A DNA stretch of 64,000 bases from assembly GCF_000980885.2 (NCBI RefSeq), contig NZ_LBDA02000086.1, positions 31,043-95,042 of the forward strand, read 5' to 3'. Shown piece by piece: positions 58,339 to 64,000 of this stretch. Within the stretch, counting starts at the first letter, position 1, and each line of letters starts with the position of its first letter. Both the position numbers and the translations under genes were made by a program. The notes beneath the pieces were generated by a model. The model ran no database searches and was not told where the DNA came from. It was given only the letters and a program-made list of their open reading frames with translations. This stretch comes from Streptomyces malaysiense (GTDB lineage Bacteria; Actinomycetota; Actinomycetes; Streptomycetales; Streptomycetaceae).

Positions 58339-59496
58339 ATGGACGGCACGGCAGTGGTGGTCGGAGGGGGCATCGGCGGGCTTGCCGCCGCGATCGGCCT
58401 GCGCCGAATCGGATGGGACGTGACCGTGGTCGAGCGTGCGTCCAGACTCGAGGACGCCGGGGCGGGCATCTCACTGGCCGCCAACGGCCTGCGAGCACTG
58501 GACGAACTCGGCGCTGGCGGGCCGGTACGAGATGCCTCGCGGGGCCAGTACAGCGGCGGAACTCGCACGCCCCGGGGTGGTTGGCTGACCCGGATGGACG
58601 GTTCAGCGCTGGAGAAGGCGGTGGGCACGCCGATCATGGGTATCCCCCGCTCCACCTTGCATCGGCTGCTTCGCGACTCCCTGCCTGCCGAATCACTGCT
58701 GACGGGCTCCGAGGTGGCCTCGGTCGAGCAGATCGACCCCGGAACGGTTCAAGTCGGCTGCGGCGGCACGGTCCTGGACGCCGATCTGGTGGTGGCGGCC
58801 GACGGAATCGGCAGCAAAGTCCGCAGCAATCTCTTTCCGGACCACCCCGGCCCGGTCCACAGCGGCTCGACGGTGCTGCGCGCCATCACCGAGCACGCGG
58901 TCGAAATGCGCACCGACTTCGAGCTGACCTGGGGCCGAGGCGCGGAGTTCGGACACATCGCCTTCCTGGACGGGCGGGCCGAGTGGCACGCCGTCCTCGA
59001 CCTCCCCGCCGGAACGCGATTCGCCGACCCACTGGCCGAACTACGCCGACGGTTCCACGGCTGGCACGACCCCATCCCCGCCCTGCTCGACGCGACCCGG
59101 CCCGACGCCGTCCTGCACCACGACGTCGACGAACTCCGCACACCACTCCCCTCGTACACGGTCGGACGGATCGCGCTGCTCGGCGACGCCGCACACGCGA
59201 TGACGCCCAACCTTGGACAGGGCGCCTGCCAGGCACTGGAGGACGCGGTCACCCTGACCGTCGCCCTGGGCACCGAGCCCACCGTCGAGACCGCGCTCGC
59301 CCGCTACGACGCCGAGCGCCGGCCTCGCAGCCAAGCCGTCGCGCAGGCTGCCCGGCAGGCCGGGCGCATGGGCCGGCAGCTCTCCCATCCATTGGCCGTC
59401 AGCCTGCGGAACACGGCGATGCGGCTGACACCGTCCCGCGTGGCCACACGCATGATCCTTCGGCACCACACCTGGGTCCCGCCGCAGTTGAACTGA
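58339..59496 (+). CDS. FAD-dependent monooxygenase (PHBH/TetX-like)
   Basis: A 385-residue class A flavoprotein hydroxylase. FAD motif VVVGGGIGGLAAAIGLRRIG, then ERASRLEDAGAGISLAANGL; the DG motif LVVAADGIGSKVRSNLFPDH; and GDAAHAMTPNLGQGACQALE. It lacks the thioredoxin-like tail of the other monooxygenase at 13382-14818. Possible roles are hydroxylation or inactivation of an aromatic or quinone compound, including drug detoxification like TetX; nothing here fixes the substrate. The start is ATG 58339, just after the second TetR operator, so it is inducible by whatever the regulator binds. Confidence 0.9.
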   Translation: MDGTAVVVGGGIGGLAAAIGLRRIGWDVTVVERASRLEDAGAGISLAANGLRALDELGAGGPVRDASRGQYSGGTRTPRGGWLTRMDGSALEKAVGTPIMGIPRSTLHRLLRDSLPAESLLTGSEVASVEQIDPGTVQVGCGGTVLDADLVVAADGIGSKVRSNLFPDHPGPVHSGSTVLRAITEHAVEMRTDFELTWGRGAEFGHIAFLDGRAEWHAVLDLPAGTRFADPLAELRRRFHGWHDPIPALLDATRPDAVLHHDVDELRTPLPSYTVGRIALLGDAAHAMTPNLGQGACQALEDAVTLTVALGTEPTVETALARYDAERRPRSQAVAQAARQAGRMGRQLSHPLAVSLRNTAMRLTPSRVATRMILRHHTWVPPQLN

Positions 59497-59796
59497 TCCG
59501 GTTCGCGCGCTGCCACCGGCAGACACCTCCCGGGACGGGTCGAGTTCCAAGAGACTGGTGGCCAGCCGATCCCCACCGCTCGTTCTTCCGCCGGCGCGGC
59601 GAACCGGACCTCGGCGAAGTTGGCCCCCAGGCGACCGCATACTCCTCAAAGTGATCACAGCGCTCAGCTCAGCTGGGTGGACCTGATGACCCAGAAGGCC
59701 ATTAGTGCCGCGGTGCAACTGCTCGGTTGCGGATGCGCATCGTGTGAGACTTGTGGCATGGACATGGGCCGGGAGTCACGCGGGGAGAAGGACGCA
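59497..59796. other. Intergenic region, no gene seen
   Basis: 300 bp between the FAD monooxygenase stop and the small membrane gene. Minor shadows only; I see no hairpin or site that I would defend. Confidence 0.4.
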
Positions 59797-60012
59797 ATGA
59801 CGGTGGAGATCGTCTTCGCCCTCGTGACGGGCACCCTGCTGGCCGCGGCCGTGTTTGCGGTGGCATTGATCCCGGCACTGCTCCTCGGTGCGTCTGCGCC
59901 GACGAGGAAGGCCATGCTGATGGGAGGTGCGCTGGTCGGCGCGGCTGCCGGGATATGGCGTCTGGTGTCGGTACTGCTCCGCTTCGACGCACACCGCCGC
60001 CAAGGCCACTGA
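59797..60012 (+). CDS. Small membrane protein (71 aa), unknown function
   Basis: A 71-residue protein with two hydrophobic segments: IVFALVTGTLLAAAVFAVAL plus IPALLL (about 4-30), and a second (LMGGALVGAAAGIWRLVSVL, about 38-58), then a basic end (RFDAHRRQGH). ATG 59797 (MTVEIVFALV) has GGGGAGAAGG about 8 nt upstream, so translation is likely. An in-frame upstream ATG at 59758 would add a Cys-containing hydrophilic leader. No family is recognised. It lies in the decayed toxin region but does not resemble a toxin. Confidence 0.6.
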   Translation: MTVEIVFALVTGTLLAAAVFAVALIPALLLGASAPTRKAMLMGGALVGAAAGIWRLVSVLLRFDAHRRQGH

Positions 60013-60114
60013 ACTCCACGAGGAAGCCGCGGCATTTCCCGCCTACGGCGTGTAATTGCTGCGGTGGCAGCGGGTTCCTCAGCGATCCACGGGGCTTGAC
60101 AATTGCTCCTGGGC

Positions 60115-60374
60115 TTAGCGGCCCCAGAACTTGTGGAACGCCTCGATCGACTCGCCCGTGTTGTTGTGGATGATCCCGGACGCGCTGCGGTGCACCGGGG
60201 AACGGACCTCGTCCACCGAGTCGGCGAACGCACGCCACGCCTTCGCCGCGCCCCGCAGCTTGCCGGAGTCGGCCTCCGGCACCGCAGGCCCATGTCGAGG
60301 AGGATGTGGCGGGCCTTGGACTCAACGCTCACCGGCACCGTCCCCTGCTTGAGGGTCTTCACTTCAGTGAACAT
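60115..60374 (-). pseudogene. Frameshifted WXG100-like / CpnT-type toxin N-terminal remnant
   Basis: From ATG 60374 the frame reads MFTEVKTLKQGTVPVSVESK then ARHILLDMGL. A missing G in CTGCGGTGCC (near 60290-60300) throws it out of frame; in the next frame it continues AVPEADSGKLRGAAKAWRAF, ADSVDEVRSPVHRSASGIIH, NNTGESIEAFHKFWGR, then TAA at 60115-60117. This is the helical N terminus, with an xxFHKFW motif near the end, of a type VII-secreted polymorphic toxin. Normal members continue for hundreds of residues; here the toxin is cut off after about 85. Confidence 0.7.
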
Positions 60375-60642
60375 GCCGCGATGAGCTCGTCGTCGTCCAC
60401 GTGACCGTCCGACATGTCCACCACGGCCTCGTGAATGTCGTCAGCCCCAGCACCAGGACGCCCGCCGCACTCTCGACCGACGTCTGGTGCGGCTTGCAGA
60501 CACCACCGAACTGATTGCCCTGCTTGTCATGCCGCCAGGGCTCACCGAGACCGTCCAGCGTCTTGATGAGAGTGGTCAGGGCCTCGCCCAGATCGATGGC
60601 ACCCTGCTGGAAGGACGGTGCCGCCGCCTTGACCTTCGGCAT
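60359..60642 (-). pseudogene. Frameshifted WXG100-like type VII secretion partner
   Basis: From ATG 60642: MPKVKAAAPSFQQGAIDLGE, ALTTLIKTLDGLGEPWRHDK, QGNQFGGVCKPHQTSVESAA, GVLVLGL, resembling small ESX/WXG100 partners (the GLGxPWxxDxxGxxF block is characteristic). At about 60440-60450 the frame breaks; the other frame gives ADDIHEAVVDMSDGHVDDDE, LIAACSLK and TGA at 60359-60361. It overlaps the start of the next toxin remnant, the normal order for partner and effector genes. Confidence 0.65.
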
Positions 60643-61946
60643 AGCACTCGGCCGCCCGGTTCACGACGATGAGCCAGGTTGATCCAGCCGGGGAAGCAGC
60701 ACAGGCCCGGCTTTCAAGATCACGGAGTTCTCGACACCCTGTGACCTGCCCGGAAGAGTGCCCACCGACGCGTCACCCCCGATCCCGCCTGCCCTTGCCC
60801 AGCTCCGCGAGCATCCCGGAGTCACTCCGGAAGAGGCGCCAGAGCCGACGGAGCGCCTCACTCAGGTATCCGATCCACGCGATCCTCACGGGGTCCGGCA
60901 CCCGCCGGCCGTTCCGGCGGTCGACGGGGAAAGCCTGCACGGATCCACGGACCGGACTTCGGGTGGGCCATCAGGACGGTGGCGCCGGACACCTCCCAGC
61001 CGTCCGCCCATTCGATGATGTGCCCGCCCATGGCGCCGGCCGTCTGCCCATCCTTCCGCCACCGCTCCGGCGAGGCCGTGACGGCCTGACCCGCGGCAGC
61101 CGGCCCACTCCGAACCGCACCAGGACAACCCTGACCGCACCTGGGCACGCGGCTTCAGATTCGCCCCGCCTCCGCACCGCGGATCGGCCCAGCCCGGCCT
61201 TGGCCGTCTTCCACAATCAGCTCCACGTCGCCCACCGCGGCGCACCCGGCACCAGCCCCTTCCGACCCACACCCCCGCCACAGTCGCGTGGCCAGGGGCT
61301 CACCACTGGCCGCACCCGATCGCGGCCTGGCTTTTCGTTCCGCCGACTTCCTGCGCCCGAACAGACCCGCGGGACACCGGAAGCGACCATGCGGACAGGC
61401 GGAGCGACCCGAAATCGCGTCCGAGGGGTTCACAGTGTGTGAGGTGTCCGGGACTCCGCTGTTGATCACGGGCGTGATCCACACGCCTTGCGCGAACCGC
61501 CGGGTGCTCCGTGCGAGGAGCGGGACGGGCGGCTCACTCGCGCAGCCGCAGGAGCGGTCGGCTTCCTGCGATCACCCGGCGGGCAGGAGACGCGACGGCG
61601 CTCATCGTGCGCTCCCGACAGGTCGTCCGGTCGCACATCACCGCATGCCGGATCAGTTGACATCCTCAACCATTGAGGTTTACCTTCTCCACACTACTTC
61701 AGCGCATGAATCATCTAGACACTTAAATATTAGTCCGGACGCGTCACGACTTCCGCGTTGCGCGTCGGCAGCCGCCGCCCGCCGACGGACGCCGGATGAC
61801 CCCGTTCGGCAATGCCGAGAGGCCGCTCCGCCCCGTGGGCCGACTTCGCCGAGCGGCTCGTCGTCTCCAGGACCGCGGCACCCAGCCCGGTGCCCACCTC
61901 TCAGGCCCTGGGCACCCGCAGCGGCATCACCACAAGGACATCCGAT
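60643..61946. other. Gene-poor 1.3-kb stretch
   Basis: Only short or low-complexity frames. A minus-strand piece (60858-61148) includes GGHIIEWADGWEVSGATVLM, which looks like a real but broken domain; I cannot name it. Around 61670-61735 the sequence is unusually AT-rich (CACTTAAATATTAGTC), out of character for the genome, and may hold a promoter for the next gene or mark foreign DNA. No tRNA or terminator recognised. Confidence 0.45.
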
Positions 61947-62708
61947 ATGAATTCCGCACAACACGTCGCGGCCGTCGCGGCCGAGACCGCCAGGTTCGTC
62001 GCGACGGTCAAGACGGCCGACCTCTCCACCCCCGCGCCCACCTGTCCGGGCTGGACCCTGGCCGACCTCACGCAGCACACAGGCCAGGTGCAGCGCTGGT
62101 TCACCGAACTGCTCCGCCGACGTATCCAGCACCCACCGACCAGCCGTGACGTGGAACTGCACCTGCCGGAACACGCAGACGGCTACCCGGACTGGCTCGC
62201 CGAGAGCGCCACGGAGGCCACCGAGGTATTCGCCGCCACCGACCTGAACGCACCCATGTGGGCCTGGGGACTCGACCAGCACGCCCGGTTCTGGGTCCGT
62301 CGCATGCTCTGCGAGACCCTGGTCCACCGGGCAGACGCCGAGCTCGCGCTCGGCCTCTCACCGCACATCGACCGCGCTTTGGCGGTCGACGGCATCGACG
62401 AGTTCCTCACCAACCTGCCGTTCGCATCTCCCTTCGCGCCGCTCACCGCCGAACTCCGCGGCCCGGACCGGACCATTCGATTCAGCTGTACGGACAGCGG
62501 CGACGACTGGGTGATCGGCCTGCGCCCCGACGGCTTCGGGCTGATGCCTGCCGACACCGAGTCCCGCACCGCGGACGCCACGGTCCAGGCAACCGCAACG
62601 GACTTGCTCCTGCTCATCTACGGCCGTCTGGACCGCCGGAACGACACCCTCCGGCTGCTCGGCGACCAAGACCTGCTCACCCACTGGTTCACCCACTCGG
62701 CCTTCTAG
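61947..62708 (+). CDS. Maleylpyruvate isomerase-family mycothiol-dependent enzyme (MDMPI-type)
   Basis: A 253-residue protein. The N-terminal DinB-like four-helix part shows TADLSTPAPTCPGWTLADLT (CPGW is the family signature), then QHTGQVQRWFTELL and PMWAWGLDQHARFWVRRMLC with ETLVHRADAELALG. His in the helix-2 QHTG and helix-4 CETLVHRAD provide the metal ligands with Asp/Glu. A C-terminal MDMPI_C-like domain follows (WVIGLRPDGFGLM, LLLLIYGRLD). Such proteins use mycothiol for isomerisation or detoxification in actinobacteria. ATG 61947 (MNSAQHVAAVAAETARFV) follows AAGGA. Context gives no pathway. Confidence 0.88.
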   Translation: MNSAQHVAAVAAETARFVATVKTADLSTPAPTCPGWTLADLTQHTGQVQRWFTELLRRRIQHPPTSRDVELHLPEHADGYPDWLAESATEATEVFAATDLNAPMWAWGLDQHARFWVRRMLCETLVHRADAELALGLSPHIDRALAVDGIDEFLTNLPFASPFAPLTAELRGPDRTIRFSCTDSGDDWVIGLRPDGFGLMPADTESRTADATVQATATDLLLLIYGRLDRRNDTLRLLGDQDLLTHWFTHSAF

Positions 62709-63004
62709 ACAGAAGAGAACTCGCGCCAGCCGACAGTGCTCTCCGGCGGTCGGCGGACAACAACCACGTGCGCAAGACCAGAGCGCCAGAATGCCGGCCT
62801 CGGGCTGTGGGGATCATTCAAGCTGCCGGCTCCAGGCCCAGGGCTGATTCAAAGTCCTGGTCCAGTACGAGGAACGGAACTCAGCAAGCACCCCCCGACC
62901 GAATACGACCTTGTCTTTCGGGACTGCGGCCAAGGACCTCCGCCGCGTGCAACACCGCGGAAGCTGGTCCAGGATTCGCCGTCCGAGCGACAACGCCATG
63001 CTTC
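62709..63004. other. Intergenic region, no gene seen
   Basis: 296 bp downstream of the MDMPI-type and Imm31-like genes, which converge here. The minus frame 62814-62999 has a short run (EFRSSYWTRTLNQPWAWSRQ) that looks like a fragment of a larger protein, possibly transposase-like; not identified. Confidence 0.35.
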
Positions 63005-63292
63005 TCAGGCGTCACCGCAGACCCGTGTCGTGGACAATGACGCCCGGACCGTCGGCGACGATCGCCAGTAGCAGTCCTCCTGCTTTCGCATATGCCCCGT
63101 GGGCTCGATCTCCTCGCGGAGGAACGTGTACACCTCCTCCTCTCCGTCGATCAGCACGGCGTAGGCAGGCGGAGTCGCTTCGTCGGGCGGCTCAGTGATA
63201 CCGAGGATGCCTCCGACCCTGCCCTCCAGAGCGGGTCTGTCGGAGGCCCGGAGCACGCGCACTTCTCCGTAGAACGGGAGGGTGTCCGCCAT
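63005..63292 (-). CDS. Imm31-like immunity protein
   Basis: A 95-residue protein, MADTLPFYGEVRVLRASDRP then GRVGGILGITEPPDEATPPA, YAVLIDGEEEVYTFLREEIE and PTGHMRKQEDCY. The order (FYGEVRV, GxxGGILGI, EVYTFxREEIEPTG) fits what I recall of Imm31, a small alpha+beta immunity family that sits next to polymorphic toxins. It starts 21 bp after the stop of the toxin tail, the usual toxin-immunity arrangement. It would bind and block the adjacent toxin. ATG 63292. Because the toxin gene is cut by an IS element, this antidote may now be an orphan or protect against relatives. Confidence 0.7.
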   Translation of the reverse strand: MADTLPFYGEVRVLRASDRPALEGRVGGILGITEPPDEATPPAYAVLIDGEEEVYTFLREEIEPTGHMRKQEDCYWRSSPTVRASLSTTRVCGDA

Positions 63293-63313
63293 CTTGGAGT
63301 CAGTCCTTTCCGA

Positions 63314-63768
63314 TCACTTATGGGTGATCTCGCCGTCGAGGGACACATTAAGGCGGCTACCGTCCCTGCTGAGCCATCCCATCTTGGCCTTGCCCAGCTT
63401 GCTGAGCTGAACGTCCCACTCGAACGGCTGTCCGGCGGTCCTAGATGGCCCCTTGATCCATTCGTTACCGAATCGGTCGATGTAACCCTTCCGAGCGCCG
63501 CGAGGCAGGCCCGTACTGACCGACACTCTCTTGTCCGGGACAAAGCGGATGCGTCCCGCGTGGGGGAGCTGAGCGTCCTTGATGAGCCCCTTGACCCCAG
63601 TTCGGCGTGTGGGAACTACGTCTTCGCACTTCAGGCCAAGCGGGTCGACCAGCAGCAGCGGCGCGTCGACGTAGGCGTGGTGATCGGGAGCGGCGTCGAG
63701 CCCAAGCGGGTCGGGACTGAGGTACCGGGCGACTTCCGGATCGTAGTAGCGGAAGTAGTTGTAGTTCA
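63314..63768 (-). pseudogene. Truncated RHS-core / Ntox17-like polymorphic toxin C terminus
   Basis: The minus-strand frame from about 63768 to a TGA at 63314-63316 begins with the RHS-associated core (NYNYFRYYDPEVARYLSPDP, LGLDAAPDHHAYVDAPLLLV, DPLGLK) and runs into a ~100-residue toxin tail: RTGVKGLIKDAQLPHAGRIR, FVPDKRVSVSTGLPRGARKG, YIDRFGNEWIKGPSRTAGQP, FEWDVQLSKLGKAKMGWLSR, and DGSRLNVSLDGEITHK. The tail fits what I recall of Ntox17 toxins. The usual >1000 residues of RHS repeats are missing: at about 63769 the sequence changes to an IS5-family element, so the gene has lost its 5' part or been interrupted. Confidence 0.78.
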
Positions 63769-64000
63769 GAGTTGTCTCAGTGAGCCTCTTTCATCCTGAA
63801 TAGTCGCAGGTCAGTAGTACGTGGATGGCTTGGACGGTGCGGCTGATGCGGCGGGTGGAGCAGCGTGCTCTGCGCATGATGCGCCAGGACTTGAGCCGGG
63901 CAAAGGCGCGTTCGCCGGGGGCTCGGAGCCGGGCGTGGTCGCGGTTGAACTGCTGGTAGTGCTCGGGCTGTTCGCTGTGGCGGTAGTAGGGGGTGCGGAC
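63769..64000. mobile_element. IS5-family insertion sequence, right end (runs off window)
   Basis: RHS coding similarity ends and transposase DNA begins at about 63769-63771. The outermost bases, GTTGTCTCAGTGAGCC, are a candidate terminal inverted repeat; the other end is outside the window, so this cannot be tested here. The element contains the transposase gene at 63791-64000. Confidence 0.7.
63791..64000 (-). CDS. IS5-family transposase, C-terminal part only
   Basis: The visible last ~69 codons read YYRHSEQPEHYQQFNRDHAR, LRAPGERAFARLKSWRIMRR, ARCSTRRISRTVQAIHVLLT and CDYSG before a TGA at 63791-63793. RAPGERAFARLKSWRIMRRAR is the conserved end of the DDE domain of IS5-type (IS112-like) transposases, with the catalytic Glu in GERAF. 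The 5' part, with the two Asp residues, lies outside the window, so activity cannot be judged. The frame is intact as far as seen, in contrast to the broken toxin gene it adjoins. Confidence 0.85.
   Translation of the reverse strand, partial: VRTPYYRHSEQPEHYQQFNRDHARLRAPGERAFARLKSWRIMRRARCSTRRISRTVQAIHVLLTCDYSG

Noticed and set aside
60669..61442. 257-codon plus-strand open frame
   Set aside because: Arg/Pro/Ser/Thr-rich with no domain, no good RBS, and in a decayed region; not called as a gene.
61720..61730. TCTAGAC strings at about 61723 and 62703 as further dre sites
   Set aside because: They lack the GGTCTAGACC palindrome and differ in both flanks.
63092..63799. 235-codon plus-strand open frame over the toxin tail
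   Set aside because: Antisense shadow; the minus strand reads clear RHS core and toxin-domain sequence.
1..64000. Riboswitches, tRNAs or rRNAs
   Set aside because: I looked for tRNA-like cloverleaf ends, rRNA landmarks and known riboswitch cores by eye and found none I could support; a covariance-model scan would be decisive.

Overview
The window is high-GC DNA with the codon bias and gene style of Streptomyces or a very close relative: many GTG/TTG starts, MarR/TetR/Lrp/PaaX regulators beside the genes they probably control, a mycothiol-dependent-type enzyme, and long antisense shadow ORFs. I see no rRNA, tRNA, CRISPR array, replication origin or recognisable antibiotic cluster. Most of the window (about 1-55.7 kb) looks like stable chromosomal gene content. 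The last 8 kb is a decayed, mobile region.

1-13.2 kb: the 5' part of etfA and complete etfB; a flavin reductase preceded by a 26-codon leader-peptide gene; a thioredoxin-like protein; an acyltransferase; a transglutaminase-like protein; a translationally coupled set DUF6421 - SDR - threonine aldolase; GDPD, GNAT and VOC proteins; then a marR-FUSC operon with a perfect 11-bp inverted repeat in front of it. 13.2-22.2 kb: FAD monooxygenase with a divergent two-HTH Lrp regulator, an M56 peptidase, HAD, TetR, DUF6214, an FprA-like reductase, and an ArsR regulator divergent from an Old Yellow Enzyme with palindromes placed inside the promoter.

22.2-43.1 kb: a very large (1477 aa) P-type ATPase coupled to a His-rich membrane protein; PaaX regulator divergent from an acyl-CoA dehydrogenase; two back-to-back minisatellites; a BNR/Asp-box propeller; ung overlapping an N-acetylglucosamine-kinase-like gene; a CbiX-like protein; a lactonase with a DasR-type (dre-like) operator; a FUSC transporter preceded by a truncated, frameshifted copy of its own 5' end; an Lrp regulator with repeated sites; HAD, MFS, a LysR-type effector domain lacking its HTH, and DUF5997.

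43.2-55.7 kb: the most interesting intact system, a five-gene, mostly overlapping operon: short DUF4132 protein, a 1664-aa protein of unknown function, a MoxR AAA+ ATPase, a 1187-aa fusion of a DUF5682-like domain with a VWA domain, and a SWIM zinc-finger protein. It parallels the poorly understood E. coli yeh (yehI/L/M/P/Q) genes, but with a fusion and an added giant protein.

55.7-64 kb: a GH3-like lipoprotein whose stop codon lies in an 8-bp tandem repeat; a TetR/FAD-monooxygenase pair with two matching operators; a maleylpyruvate-isomerase-like enzyme; and a graveyard of polymorphic-toxin material: two frameshifted WXG100/T7SS-type remnants, a vestigial toxin-domain fragment, and an RHS-core/Ntox17-like toxin tail with an Imm31-like immunity gene, cut off by an IS5-family element that runs off the window end.
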